A stretch of DNA of 64,000 nt from an uncultured Calothrix sp. (GCA_937973965.1 CALJJQ010000039.1:62001-126000); one strand, 5' to 3'; numbered from the stretch's first letter, positions 17,450-29,400 are shown. The notes: generated by a model from the letters alone, not told the origin. Program-made: numbers and translations.

Positions 17450-17908
17450 ATGGAAAACAATGACAAAGCTTTTTTAGGAACTGGTTGGGGATTTCCACCC
17501 ACCTTTGATCGAGGTTCTCGGAATGTACGCTTAGTGAGTGGGGAGGAGGATATTTGTGAAAGTTTGCAAATTTTGCTATCCACCAGTTTGGGAGAACGAG
17601 TAATGCAACCAACCTATGGTTGTAATCTCCAAGATTTTGTATTTGAACCTCTTAGTCCCACTATCACTAGTAGTATTAAAGAACAGCTGCGTACTTCTAT
17701 CCTCTATCACGAACCGCGCATCCTGCTGAACAGTTTAGACCTAAGTCTGGATGAACAATTGGAGGGACGTGTAAAGCTCACCATCGACTACACAATTATT
17801 AATACTAATTCTCGCTTTAATTTGGTCTATCCCTTCTACCTCGAAGAAAGTACTGGTAGTTTGCTTCCAGCTGTGAATACAGGCGAAATCACCATGAATC
17901 TGCAATGA
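17450..17908 (+). CDS. gp25-like baseplate protein (Afp9-like)
   Basis: A 152-residue baseplate subunit of the GPW/gp25 family. The N-terminus FLGTGWGFPPTFD and the following GSRNVRLVSGEEDICESLQI are characteristic. GERVMQPTYGCNLQDFVFEP contains the conserved region of gp25-like proteins that nucleates sheath assembly by copying the sheath's C-terminal strand handshake. Start at ATG 17450. It is followed after 51 bases by the first large baseplate gene. Confidence 0.93.
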   Translation: MENNDKAFLGTGWGFPPTFDRGSRNVRLVSGEEDICESLQILLSTSLGERVMQPTYGCNLQDFVFEPLSPTITSSIKEQLRTSILYHEPRILLNSLDLSLDEQLEGRVKLTIDYTIINTNSRFNLVYPFYLEESTGSLLPAVNTGEITMNLQ

Positions 17909-17959
17909 GTGAGTGTGACCAATGTTACCAATGTCTGATTTCTTTTGCTCCAGAAACCC

Positions 17960-20900
17960 ATGAACATCCGCCGCGAACCACCGAAAAATCCATTAATCCG
18001 CGATGGTGTGAGTCAAGGACAGCGACAACTTCCAGTTCTGTCACCTGATTTTGTCAAAATTGACGAGGGTGATTTGGCTGATTTTTTGGTTTTTGCTTAC
18101 AAATTGAGTGAACAAGTTACTTACTACAAAGATGACAATACAGAAGATGGGAATTGGCAAGATTTTTTCGCTCACAGCACCCCCGTGCAGATCGCCTTGA
18201 TTAGTAAAACCCGTTCAGAAAAGGTCAAGGAGGAGTATGGGTATCATTTGGATAAATTTCTCAAAACTCGCACTCGTGAGGTTCTAAAGCGAATATTGGC
18301 TGATTGGCGTGGGATTTTGCGACGAATTCAAGACTGGTATGGTAATTTAGGCGATTATACTCCCCTCAAATCTGCGATCGCCGGACTGGTGCAAACTAAT
18401 TTACGAGAACCTCTCAAAAGGATGTATTCCTTTGAACGGGTTACTTTAGAAACACCAGATTTTTATCAAAAATTTGCGGAGGTATTTTTTCCAGAGTCAA
18501 TTAGTTGGGAGATAGAACCTGCTAAGATACTTTTGACTGGTACAGTTTTAGAAGCACGAGCAGAATTGGATTTTGTTTTTCAACCACTGTTTCAAAATTA
18601 TCGTCAAATTATCCTCATAGCTCCTAAATATCTTCGGGACAGTTTAGAAAAACGACAGGATCATCCACCCCATTTATCCTTATATTTTGCCTTTTGGGAG
18701 GTGATGCGACCAGTTCGGGATGACCTGAATCGCATGACCCAAAGACATCTGGACTTTTTCTACCGTCAAGTATTAAAATTGCGCGATCGCCCTGGGGAAG
18801 CTGATAGCGCTCACTTAATATTTGAACTAGCTAAATTCCCAACGGAATATAAACTGGATTCTAAAACTCGCTTTCTTGCTGGTAAAGATGCTAGTGGTGC
18901 TGAATTATTTTATCAGTTGGATGAAGAAACGGTAATCCACAAAGCCCAAATAGCTAGTTTGAAAGGGTTATTTTTGGACTCGCAAGAAATTGCAACTGGT
19001 GAACAACCGGAAAATTTACTGGGTTTTTATACTTCCTCCCAAGCGAACAGTTTTGACGGTGAAGGTGGAGATTTTCCCAAGGAACAAGTAGTTAAAGCAT
19101 GGTTGCCCTTTGGCGATAATACACGGAAACATGGTCAAATAGGGTTAGCGATCGCCTCAAATATTTTTTATTTGCGGGAAGGAAACCGTACCTTAGTTTT
19201 TACTTTGACTTTTGAGCAAAAAATTACAGCAGTTAAAGTCAGCGATTTACCTCAAATTTTTACGATTGAATTTAGTGGTAAAAAAGATTGGATTGCTGGG
19301 GAAATCATTATATCAAAAATCAGCGAAACTAGCTTAGAAAATAATACCATAAAATTAGAAGTTAAGCTGACATCTGAGCAGGAAGCAATTGGTATTTATA
19401 ATTCTGAACTACCTGGAGCAAAACTTTCTCTAGATACACCAGTGGCAAGATTATTATTAAAAGATGATGTGCTAGTAAATGGTTTATCTGCCTATAGTTA
19501 TTTTCGTAAGCTCAAACTGACTAATTTGAATATCCAAGCCAAAGATATAGAAGTCCGTAACTTAGTATTACAAAATGATTTTGCGATATTAGACTCGACC
19601 AAACCCTTTCAACCTTTTGGTATCAGACCCAAAACAAAAGCAAACTTTTACATTGGTAGCCAGGAAGTATTTCAAAAGCATTTGACAGCACTTACTATTT
19701 ATCTAGAGTTAGAGAAAGAAAAACCCAAAAACTGGTTAGATATTTACGCTGCTTATGATGGTGCTTCTGATGTTAACAACCCAGATCAAGTTACCCTAAA
19801 CTCTAATTTTCAACCGGGGAAATTAGCGATATCTTCTCTTGGTAACAAAATCTGGAACACAGCTACCACACAACCAAATTTATTTGATAGTGGGGAAATT
19901 TCCCTTACGGGTGAGTTAGCAAACCTAAAACTCGATTCTGTTGCTAACACTGAAATCGTGGAAGCTTTCACCACCGATAGCCAAAATGGCTTTTTGCGTC
20001 TACAGCTAACTGGTAGTGATTTTCTCCACGATGAATATCCTACTGTGTTAGCACGTCAGGTTTTAGCTGCTGCAACTAATAATCAAATTAACGTACCGAA
20101 TGTAGGTCTGAAAAGACAAGCAGTTATTGGAGCTTATTACAGAAACAATAATGGCATCTTTAAAGCTACTTCTTCCAGATACTACGTAGATTTTTCCGAC
20201 GAGGCAATAATTCCCAAAGAACCATTAACACCAGTAATTCAAGAAATATCTCTCAAATATACAGCAGTAGCAGAGAAAAAAGATTGTAAATTATTCCATC
20301 TCCACCCATTTGATGGATTTGCAAGTTGGGATGAACAAAAACCCTATTTTTTACCTCAGTTTCACCACGAGGGAGAATTACTGATTGGATTGGAAAATCT
20401 CGAACCACCCACAGCATTACCCTTGTTATTTCAATTAGTAGAAGAAAGTGCAAATGGAGAGTTAGAAAAGACAGAGGTAGAGTGGTATTATCTCCAAGAT
20501 AATAACTGGATTTTCTTGCAAGAAAGCATTGTTACTGACAACACGAATGGATTAATTGCTCCCGGTATCATTAATGTACAAATTCCCCAGGGAATTAACA
20601 AGCATAATACGATTCTCGACTCAAATTTACACTGGATTAAAGCTAGTGTAAAATCCCGCATACGAGCTATTTGTAGAATTATTGGTATTCATACCCAAGC
20701 TGCAAGGGTAACTTTTATCGATGCAGGAAATGATGGTCAACATTTAGCAAATCCCTTAGAACCTGGAACCATTACTAAATTAGCTGTTCCCACCGCAGCT
20801 ATTAAAAAAATTGACCAACCCTATAATTCCTTTGGTGGCAAAATTAAGGAACAACCGAGTCATTTTTACACCCGCATTAGCGAACACCTGCGTCATAAAG

Positions 20901-21655
20901 GTCGAGCTGTTAACATCTTTGATTACGAGCGGTTGGTATTAGAAAAATTCCCACAAATTCATCAGGTACGTTGTATTAACCACGGAAAGATAGAGGGTCA
21001 ACAGTTGAATGAACTTGCACCTGGAACTGTGACTTTGGTGGTAATTCCCAAACTGTCATCGGAACGCATCCTCCAGGAACTAGAACCTAAAGTTAATCTG
21101 AACCTACGGGAGAAAATCAAGAAATATTTGCTCACTGTTTGTTCCCCTTGGGTTGATATTCAAGTTGTTAATCCGATATATGAAGGTATTCAAGTCGAAT
21201 TTTCAGTCAGATTTAAATCCCCCTATGACAACAACTTTGGCTATTATTCCCGCGAGTTAGATCGAGGAATAATTCGTTTTCTCACACCTTGGAGGGTCGA
21301 TCCGGGGACAGAAATGCATTTTGGTGGTGTTATTTATCGTTCTGCAATTCTCAATTTTGTTGAGCAGCAATATTACGTTGACTATGTGGTGGGTTTTCAG
21401 ATGCATCACCAAAATCAACGAGAAAATCAACGGAATGTTCGGGAAGCGATCGCTTCTACTTCCCGTTCTCTACTGACCTCAGTTCCCGTTGTCAGCAATA
21501 GTCAAACTCATATTATTAACGAAATCAATGCAACTAGTAAAGTTGTTCCGAATGAAAAACTAATTTCAGGAACTCTGGGTTATGAACCTTTAGAAAAGAT
21601 GATTTTATTACCACCAAAAGAGGAAGGAGGAGAAGGAGGAAATGAGAATGAATAA
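17960..21655 (+). CDS. Large baseplate protein (Afp11-like, J/gp6-type)
   Basis: A 1231-residue baseplate wedge protein at the position of Afp11. The N-terminus contains VSQGQRQLPVLSPDFVKIDE. The C-terminal third has the baseplate J/gp6-like region: FYTRISEHLRHKGRAVNIFD, YERLVLEKFPQIHQVRCINH, and RFLTPWRVDPGTEMHFGGVI. The middle is a long β-rich insertion. I start at ATG 17960; a TTG at 17945 is also in frame. The last ~80 residues are polar and end in a Glu/Gly-rich tail (EEGGEGGNENE). No membrane helix is seen. It should form the baseplate wedge with the 1326-residue protein encoded from 22416. Confidence 0.85.
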   Translation: MNIRREPPKNPLIRDGVSQGQRQLPVLSPDFVKIDEGDLADFLVFAYKLSEQVTYYKDDNTEDGNWQDFFAHSTPVQIALISKTRSEKVKEEYGYHLDKFLKTRTREVLKRILADWRGILRRIQDWYGNLGDYTPLKSAIAGLVQTNLREPLKRMYSFERVTLETPDFYQKFAEVFFPESISWEIEPAKILLTGTVLEARAELDFVFQPLFQNYRQIILIAPKYLRDSLEKRQDHPPHLSLYFAFWEVMRPVRDDLNRMTQRHLDFFYRQVLKLRDRPGEADSAHLIFELAKFPTEYKLDSKTRFLAGKDASGAELFYQLDEETVIHKAQIASLKGLFLDSQEIATGEQPENLLGFYTSSQANSFDGEGGDFPKEQVVKAWLPFGDNTRKHGQIGLAIASNIFYLREGNRTLVFTLTFEQKITAVKVSDLPQIFTIEFSGKKDWIAGEIIISKISETSLENNTIKLEVKLTSEQEAIGIYNSELPGAKLSLDTPVARLLLKDDVLVNGLSAYSYFRKLKLTNLNIQAKDIEVRNLVLQNDFAILDSTKPFQPFGIRPKTKANFYIGSQEVFQKHLTALTIYLELEKEKPKNWLDIYAAYDGASDVNNPDQVTLNSNFQPGKLAISSLGNKIWNTATTQPNLFDSGEISLTGELANLKLDSVANTEIVEAFTTDSQNGFLRLQLTGSDFLHDEYPTVLARQVLAAATNNQINVPNVGLKRQAVIGAYYRNNNGIFKATSSRYYVDFSDEAIIPKEPLTPVIQEISLKYTAVAEKKDCKLFHLHPFDGFASWDEQKPYFLPQFHHEGELLIGLENLEPPTALPLLFQLVEESANGELEKTEVEWYYLQDNNWIFLQESIVTDNTNGLIAPGIINVQIPQGINKHNTILDSNLHWIKASVKSRIRAICRIIGIHTQAARVTFIDAGNDGQHLANPLEPGTITKLAVPTAAIKKIDQPYNSFGGKIKEQPSHFYTRISEHLRHKGRAVNIFDYERLVLEKFPQIHQVRCINHGKIEGQQLNELAPGTVTLVVIPKLSSERILQELEPKVNLNLREKIKKYLLTVCSPWVDIQVVNPIYEGIQVEFSVRFKSPYDNNFGYYSRELDRGIIRFLTPWRVDPGTEMHFGGVIYRSAILNFVEQQYYVDYVVGFQMHHQNQRENQRNVREAIASTSRSLLTSVPVVSNSQTHIINEINATSKVVPNEKLISGTLGYEPLEKMILLPPKEEGGEGGNENE

Positions 21656-21737
21656 TTACCAAACGTTAAAATTCATCGGTTCGCTAGTTAGGAGCTACAA
21701 GTAATTATAAAAACAACAATCAATTCTATTTTTAACC

Positions 21738-22235
21738 ATGATTAATACAACTACTGCATCAAAAACTCAAACCAATATGACTTTGAAAAATCGCAATGAA
21801 CTAAAGAGTTTATTTAAAAATAACACCCATCTTTCGGTGACGCATTTTCATGAGTTAATTACATCCCTACTCAATAAAAAAGAGGATAAATTTCATGGGG
21901 TGTGGAAAGCAGGACAAACCTATCAAACCGGGGATGTGGTCTATTATGAACGTACACTTTGGGAAATGGTTGAACCCAAGGAAATCTGTGCAAAAGGAGG
22001 AGAAGAACCAGATAAAAGTGAGAAATGGAAATCCCGTCTTCGGGAATTGGAACAGAAAGTAGAGACAATTCAACAGGATTTACAAGCTTTACGCAAGGAA
22101 TTTACTGAGTACAAACAGCAGATGGATTTGCGGTGGGAGCAACTACTGAAATATTTGACTTTACTGACTTTGGGAATTGCGATCGCTCTTGTCTGGTTAT
22201 TTGGTGGTGCGATTTATAAATTCTGGCAATCTTAG
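21738..22235 (+). CDS. Tail-anchored coiled-coil protein of the CIS locus
   Basis: A 165-residue protein I cannot name. Its parts are clear. A polar N-terminus is followed at about residues 53-78 by GVWKAGQTYQTGDVVYYERT, a pattern like the W...Y..GD.V...G..Y motif of small carbohydrate-binding (CBM5/12-like) modules found on many phage tails. A coiled coil then covers about 98-135, and a strong C-terminal membrane helix covers about 137-160 (YLTLLTLGIAIALVWLFGGA). It lies between the two large baseplate genes, where a baseplate-associated membrane anchor would be expected. I infer it helps fasten the machine to a membrane, probably thylakoid or cytoplasmic; this has not been shown for this protein. 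Confidence 0.75.
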   Translation: MINTTTASKTQTNMTLKNRNELKSLFKNNTHLSVTHFHELITSLLNKKEDKFHGVWKAGQTYQTGDVVYYERTLWEMVEPKEICAKGGEEPDKSEKWKSRLRELEQKVETIQQDLQALRKEFTEYKQQMDLRWEQLLKYLTLLTLGIAIALVWLFGGAIYKFWQS

Positions 22236-22415
22236 GTAAAACCAGAAATACATTATCTAATAAGTAGTCTCTCAACACAAAAGTGATGGATATATTCCTT
22301 TATCACTCAAACTACCACCACTCACCAAAATCAAGTTCACAAACTAGTAGGTTACAGACTATCCTCCCCACCCACCCTACAAATTAAATTCAAAATCCAA
22401 AATCCAAAATTTTTT

Positions 22416-25400
22416 ATGCTTCCATATCCAACTATCTCCAAACTGAAACCGAAATTTCCCGATTATCTTGATTTTCAAACCCTACGGGATATCGGTATTA
22501 AACATCTACAAACTCTTTCGGGAAAAATTTGGACTGACTATAATTTACACGACCCTGGTGTAACAATTTTGGAAGTGCTATGTTATGCTGTCACAGATTT
22601 GGGTTATCGCAATAACTTAGATATTCAAGATTTATTAGCACTCGATTCCCAACAACCAGAAAATAACTTTTTTACCCCTGATCAAATCCTCACATGTAAT
22701 CCAGTTACTGACCTGGATTTACGCAAGCGTCTGATTGATATTCCCGGTGTGCGTAATGCTTGGATTGAAATATTTAAGGAAGTAAATTTACAAGAAAAAA
22801 CGGAAGAAATTACAGAAGAAAAAGCCAAAAAAATATCAACTTATCATCCACCTATTTACATTAATTATGCAAATAACCAGTTGCAATATAATCCCCCCAA
22901 GGGTTACACAGAAAAAAACGCACCACGTCTACACCCTCGTGGACTCTATACCGTTTATGTTGACCTCGATCGGCAATATGGCAAAAATGCCTGTGGACAG
23001 ATTTATAATTCCTGGTCGGAGACCCTCGACTCGGTGAAAGCTGTGTTGTGCTGTCACCGCAATCTCTGTGAAGACATTTACGATATTGTGGTGTTAGGTG
23101 CAGAAGAAATAGGACTTTGTAGCGATATGGAACTGGATGCTGACGCTGAAGCGGAAGATGTGCTGGTGGAAATTTATGTGAAGATACAGGAGTTTTTATC
23201 ACCTCGGATAAAATTTTATACCCTACAGGAATTGTTGGATAAAGGTAAAGGTATAGAAGAAATCCTTGCTGGTAGACCTTCTGCAATTGATAATTATGAG
23301 AGTCACGGTTTTATTGATACCACCGAACTCGAAGCATTTACCCCACCAGAAGTGATTTACACTTCCGATTTATACCAAGAAATCTTGAAAATACCAGGCG
23401 TGGTGGCTGTAAACAGACTGAGTATTGTTAATTTTATCAACGGTTTAGCCCAGTCTCAAAGCCCCTGGCATTTAAAATTAACGAAAGGGTATAGTCCAGT
23501 ATTGGGGATTGAACAGTCAAAAGTCACCTTATTCAAGGGGATATTACCCATATCACCAGATGGGAATGAGGTTAAACGCCGTTATTATGAACAACAGACC
23601 GCACATATTAAGGTATTACGCCATGGGGACAAACTGGATTTAGCCGTACCACAGGGTAGCTATTATAACTTAGCTGACCATTATTCAATTCAGCATGATT
23701 TTCCTTTAACCTATGGTATTGGGGAAGAAGGACTACCGGAAGGGGCTTCAGTATTACGTAAAGCCCAAGCTCGTCAGTTAAAAGGATACCTGGTATTTTT
23801 CGACCAACTGCTTGCCAATTATTTAGTTCAACTTGCTCATGTACGGGATTTATTTTCCTGGGAAGTTGACGAAACCCAGGGACGGAACAACGACCACATG
23901 AATCGTCCTCCAGATAAATCCCACACCTATTTTACTCAGGAACTTGATTTTCCAGAGCAAAATGCCATCCTTGGGGAAGCTGGGGGATATCTGCAAGCAA
24001 TTCAAGAAGAACCAGAAACCTATCGCGATCGCCGTAATCGTTTCTTGGATCATTTGCTGGGACGTTTTGCTGAGTCCTTTGCTAATTATGTGCTAATTAA
24101 CTACCGGATAATTCAGGAACGTCGGGATCAATTCCAGGATGAGGTAATTCACGACAAAGCCCAGTTTTTACAAAATTATCCAACTTTGAGTCGCGATCGC
24201 TTTCGTGCTTTTAATTATTGCAACTATCAGCAGGTTTGGGACACAGAAAATGTCTCTGGTTTCCAAAAACGGGTTTCTCGTTTACTGGGTTTTGAAGATG
24301 TGCGTCGTCGCAATCTCTGTCATTATGAGGTAGATGAGGTATCTGGTGAGTTTGTCTCTTTTATGGTTACTTGTGGTGATGAGGAGCAATCATTAATTAG
24401 CTTGCAGACATATAGTGACCAAAAAACTGCTCAAGCAAATATAGAAAAGTTTTTGCTGTTTGCTTTACATGAAAATTTTTACCAGCGTCTTTGCTATAGT
24501 TACTTTTATCACTATGGTTTAGAAGTCGAGGTGAAACCGGACAATGAAAATGAGGAAACCATCACAGTTGAAGGAAGAGGTGATGGAGTCAGAGCTAAAG
24601 TGAGACTGGACAATAAAGAAGAGGAAACCATCACAGCTAGATATGAGTCTGTATTTTTTTCCCAAGCAGAAAGACTTGCTGCTTTGAATTTTCTGATTGA
24701 AATTTTACCAAGTCTTTTGAATTGGAGAGAACAGGAAAATGATGTGATTTCAACTATCTCCCAGGAGAGTGTAATTAAAACTGAAAACGTAAAGGAGGAA
24801 AATTTATACTATTTCCAATTAAATATACCAGTTAGCTCTTCAGTAACATCCACCCTAATTCGGTTTGTGGGAATTCAACGCTATTTTTCGGAACCACTTG
24901 CTCATCAAGCTGCGATCGCGATTCTCAAACAAATTGCTACTAGACAAAATTACTACCCGATTTTGTTGCGTCAAGATAAAAGTTCAGAACGGGAAACTCT
25001 TAACCCTAGCGATGAAACTAGATTTACCCATTATGGCTATGCTTTAGTTGATCAGGAAGGAAAGGTATTAGGAGAAAGTGGAAAACGCTTCCCGACAAAA
25101 CAAGAAAGGGAAACAGCACTACAAAACTGGTTAAGTTGTCTTCAATTCAATCCAAATCAATTTCAGGAATCAGATGAGCGTTTTTTACAAATTGAAGAAG
25201 TGACAGAAGAAACCTCTGGTTATCGCTTCCGATTAATTGACCGGGAAGGGATGACAATATTACAGGGTTTACAACTATTTGCGGATGAAAATATAGTTCG
25301 CGATCGCTTTTATCAAGATGTGCTGAGTGTGTTGTTTGAACCAGGTGTAATTGAACCAACTACAACCAACGAAGGTTTTGGCTTTCGAGTATTAAGTAAA

Positions 25401-26396
25401 CCGGGAAATCGCCGCAGTGCAGTTGCAACTTCTCCCCAATTGTACCCTTCAGAAAGTGAAAGGGACGCAGCGATCGAACATCTATTTTTACTAGTACGCA
25501 CAGCCCATCTCAATATTACTTGGACTGGATTAGAAAATTCCTCTAACCCTAGTTATATTGGTAGAGTTTACGACCAAAATGGGAATATTTTACTAGAAAC
25601 AAGTAAACGCCATAATACACCGGAAACCGCTTGGGAACAAGGTAATGTTTTAATGGAACTTGCTGGGGAACAAGCGGAATTTTCTGAAAATGGAAAGTCA
25701 GATGCTAAAAATTTTCGACTCATTGATGGGGAACCTGCTGACAGTGGAAATACTTCTAATCCGAATCAAAGTGTTCCAGAAACCTACGGTTGGGAATTAA
25801 CAAATCGGGGAAAAGATAAAATCCTTGCTACTCATTACTACACTAGCAAAAAAGAACGAAATCAATCCATCCAAGCACTACAAATATTAGTTAATGATGA
25901 GGGGTTTCATCTACTGGAGCATATTCTCCTGCGTCCTAGAACTACCTCAGATAATTTTTTATCCATCTGCGTGAACACGGATGATGCTACAAGGGGAGAA
26001 CCAACCCAGTTAACCTATCAAGACCCCTATTCTTTTTGGATCACTATAATTTTACCCTACTGGTCAGAACGCTTCAGCAATATCGATTTTCGTCGCTTTG
26101 TAGAACGGACTTTGCGATTAGAAGTACCTGCTCATGTAGCGTTAAAAATTGCTTGGGTGAATGTCCAACAAATGAGGGATTTTGAAGTTGCTTATCGCAA
26201 TTGGTTGGAGCAATTAGCTTGGGAAACTGGAAATGGTAGCACCTGTAATCTTTCTGGAACACTGAATGATTTAATCCAAATTATCTCCCAACTGCGAAAT
26301 ATTTATCCCCAAGGTATCTTATACGACCCCCAATTCGTTTCTCAAAATCAACCGATTATTCTCAACCAAACTGCTCTTGGAACTGCAAGTGAGTAA
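22416..26396 (+). CDS. Large baseplate protein (Afp12-like)
   Basis: A 1326-residue protein at the place of Afp12, with the family-like start (LDFQTLRDIGIKHLQTLSGK) followed by TDYNLHDPGVTILEVLCYAV, a DPG(V)T(I)LE motif typical of baseplate J-type wedge subunits. Near residue 1140 EGFHLLEHILLRPR is another landmark seen in this group. Several ~80-residue stretches in the second half resemble one another loosely (for example YGYALVDQEGKVLGESGKRF and YIGRVYDQNGNILLETSKRH), which suggests repeated small domains enlarging the protein. Three CAAAATC-type heptamers sit directly before ATG 22416. The stop codon is 4 bases before the next start. Confidence 0.82.
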   Translation: MLPYPTISKLKPKFPDYLDFQTLRDIGIKHLQTLSGKIWTDYNLHDPGVTILEVLCYAVTDLGYRNNLDIQDLLALDSQQPENNFFTPDQILTCNPVTDLDLRKRLIDIPGVRNAWIEIFKEVNLQEKTEEITEEKAKKISTYHPPIYINYANNQLQYNPPKGYTEKNAPRLHPRGLYTVYVDLDRQYGKNACGQIYNSWSETLDSVKAVLCCHRNLCEDIYDIVVLGAEEIGLCSDMELDADAEAEDVLVEIYVKIQEFLSPRIKFYTLQELLDKGKGIEEILAGRPSAIDNYESHGFIDTTELEAFTPPEVIYTSDLYQEILKIPGVVAVNRLSIVNFINGLAQSQSPWHLKLTKGYSPVLGIEQSKVTLFKGILPISPDGNEVKRRYYEQQTAHIKVLRHGDKLDLAVPQGSYYNLADHYSIQHDFPLTYGIGEEGLPEGASVLRKAQARQLKGYLVFFDQLLANYLVQLAHVRDLFSWEVDETQGRNNDHMNRPPDKSHTYFTQELDFPEQNAILGEAGGYLQAIQEEPETYRDRRNRFLDHLLGRFAESFANYVLINYRIIQERRDQFQDEVIHDKAQFLQNYPTLSRDRFRAFNYCNYQQVWDTENVSGFQKRVSRLLGFEDVRRRNLCHYEVDEVSGEFVSFMVTCGDEEQSLISLQTYSDQKTAQANIEKFLLFALHENFYQRLCYSYFYHYGLEVEVKPDNENEETITVEGRGDGVRAKVRLDNKEEETITARYESVFFSQAERLAALNFLIEILPSLLNWREQENDVISTISQESVIKTENVKEENLYYFQLNIPVSSSVTSTLIRFVGIQRYFSEPLAHQAAIAILKQIATRQNYYPILLRQDKSSERETLNPSDETRFTHYGYALVDQEGKVLGESGKRFPTKQERETALQNWLSCLQFNPNQFQESDERFLQIEEVTEETSGYRFRLIDREGMTILQGLQLFADENIVRDRFYQDVLSVLFEPGVIEPTTTNEGFGFRVLSKPGNRRSAVATSPQLYPSESERDAAIEHLFLLVRTAHLNITWTGLENSSNPSYIGRVYDQNGNILLETSKRHNTPETAWEQGNVLMELAGEQAEFSENGKSDAKNFRLIDGEPADSGNTSNPNQSVPETYGWELTNRGKDKILATHYYTSKKERNQSIQALQILVNDEGFHLLEHILLRPRTTSDNFLSICVNTDDATRGEPTQLTYQDPYSFWITIILPYWSERFSNIDFRRFVERTLRLEVPAHVALKIAWVNVQQMRDFEVAYRNWLEQLAWETGNGSTCNLSGTLNDLIQIISQLRNIYPQGILYDPQFVSQNQPIILNQTALGTASE

Positions 26397-26400
26397 AGTT

Positions 26401-29400
26401 ATGAATACTATGATCAATCAAACTGGCTATCCCATATTTACACCTAATCAGGTATTGACAAAAGATGACCTAAATGAACTTGTTAGCTATCTCGATGGAC
26501 TTAATCGTCTAACTCGCACCCATTTAATTGGTATGGGAATTGTCTGCGGTTTAGAGGTGCAGACTTTAGAGAAAAAAGCAGGAATCTATATTACCTCTGG
26601 TTGTGGTATTACCTCGGAGGGTTTTTGTATCCAATACTCGTCGATTCCTGTTCAAAATCAGGCAGAATCAAAAAATACTTTTACCCATTACCGAGATAAA
26701 GTCCAGCTATCGAAAAATCTCTTCATCAAAAGCAAATTCCCCAAAAAAAATTATCTTGTCAGAGAATTGATTACAGCAGAGGAAGCGGAGAAAAAGCCCC
26801 AAGGTATCCAACCCTTGACGGCAATACAAGATAATGAATTGTATTCTCAGGTAGTAGTCATCCTCTATGACTGGGAAGATTTAGCACGCCAAGATTACTG
26901 CCAATTTAGCTATGATGATCGCGGACAGGAACGAAGTTTTCGCTTACGTTTTCTGTTGCTCCCTAGCCAAGATAGCAAAAATCCTAGCCAAAACACTGAA
27001 GAAGAGTATCTCAGTGCTGAACGCTTGCTACGTCAAGGGTATCAGATGGATAAATTACCTGAACGTTGGAGTAGTTTTGCTACTCAAGAAATTTTTGAAC
27101 TCCGCAATCACTTTCTCCAAGAATTTGACCGTGAGACGAATAAATTCCAAGATTTTGCTCCACAAGTGCAGCGATTTGGTTGTACCGCAGACAATAATAG
27201 CGTAGATTTAACTAGCATTAATAACTACAAGACTTTCCGGGAGAACTACTACCAGATTTGTGAAAATGCGATCGCGGCGATCGATAAAGCTTTTCCCCAG
27301 CTATTTTGGTTATTTTCACCTTTTTTTACTGCCTTTCAACCTAATTCGGGTAAGGACTTTAGTCAGTTGAAGGAAAACCTGAAAAATATATTCAAAGGTA
27401 TCAAGCTAGAAAATCTCTTAGAGAATATTAAGGTCAAGGAGATTAATCCAGAGATACAAACATTAAAACCTGAACAGTTGCAATCTACCTATGCGCTACA
27501 GTATTTTTACGATTATCTGAGTCTATTGGTTGCTGCTTACTATGAACTAGCTGAGGCTACTTTTGATTTAATGGATGACTGCACACCCGATATGCAGCGC
27601 TTTCCCAGATTTTTGATGTTAGGATTAGTACCGTCTCCGAGTCAAAGGACTGAGGTATATCTAGCACCTTCCGTCTATCGCAGTCATTTTACCCAACCTC
27701 CTATCTACAACAGTAACCGGGTACGTCTGCAAGAAGTTCGCTATCTGTACGAACGTCTTTTAAAACTATCTGAACCTGAAAGTTTTTACCTACTACCATT
27801 TTATAATACACCCCTAAAAATTACACCCAGTCAAGACCGCTCCGTACCCCTGAGCAAACAAGCAATCCCTTACTACCTTAATTATCCCAATCTATACAAA
27901 TACTGGAACTACGATACTTACCGCAAAGGAAGAAGCGATCGCCATCCTGCTTATTTTTACCCGAAGCGCAATCCAGAGGAAAATTTTCATGAGTTTCAGG
28001 ATTTGAATTATCACTTGGATAATTACAGTTTTTATCGGATTGAGGGACACATTGGGAAAGCGAATGACCAGGTTTTTAAAAACATTCGAGACTATCAAAA
28101 ACGATATAATTTAGCCTTTGATGTGATTACTTTGAAATTAGGGAATCGAGCAAGTCTGAAGGATTTAAATATTTCTGGTCAATTTGCTGACCTGGAAGCA
28201 GATTTTCGTCGGGTTCAGGGTGTTTTCCAAAAACTTTGGACTCAGCATGAAAACGAATGGTCAAGAAATGTGTTTTTACAAACCCTGAAACAATCTTTCT
28301 TTGATAAATCGGGTTTGAAGGACATGGATAGCGGTCAACTATCTAATTTTATTTTAGAGCGTGCCCGCAAACCAGAAGCCTATGAACTTGTTCAAGTTGA
28401 GAACACAGAACAGCAATTTCAGATATATATACGTGACGAAAATAATATTCGTATTGCTCGTTATGTCACCCCAATAGCTGATGCTAGGGGAAATAGCCTC
28501 AGTGATTTTCGTGACTTAATAATTGATTTTGCAGAAATTTCTCTTGATAAGATTGACCAGGAAAAACAACGGATCATCAAAGAAATTGCCTTCAGTATAT
28601 CTTTCCCGGAAGTCACCCATGATTTAGTTATTGATTCAGCGAGTAACCCAGAAAAATATCACTTAAAATTTTCCACTGATGATACGATTGTGTCACCACC
28701 TCTTAATCTAAGTTATTCCCCTATTTTGGTTTCCTTGAGTCATTTTGCTGTTAGTCAACAAAACAATCAACCCATTATTCCCCAGAAAGAATTTCAGGAC
28801 TTTGAAACCCTTTATCGTTTATTACGAGATAGTTCGTTGGTATATGGTCCAACCACATTAGCTCAAAATAATCCCCAAAGCTACTTGATGGGAGATAAAC
28901 AAGTTACAGAGGAACTAAATGATTTAAATCTGACAGAATTAATTAAAACCTATCAACTGCGATTAGAACAACTGAAAAAATTGCATTTATTCCCAAATTT
29001 TGCGCAACAGCATCCAGGAATGGAACACTTAGGGGGAGTACCCAAAGGGGGTACTTTTGTCTTGGTGTATGTAGATGGTCAGGATGTTAGGGATCTTCTG
29101 GTTGTTGATAAAGACCCTACTGGTTATAAAGAAGCAATCAAACGCACTGAAAATATCCAAAAAGCTGCTTTCTTACCACCATCTTTTCTTGGTGAATTAC
29201 CAGAAAAAGACGTAATTTCCAACAGTGATAGGCTGCTTTTGGAATTAGAGAAGCGCAAAGATATTGTGATTGCAGATTTTTGTCTTCCCTATCGTTGTAG
29301 TAGTAGCTCACCCGCAGTTAGTTATGTATTAGCGCGATCGCGTCCCATTATTTTACTAGAAAAAACCAATTTAGTCTTTTGTGAAGGTGATCAACGTCGG

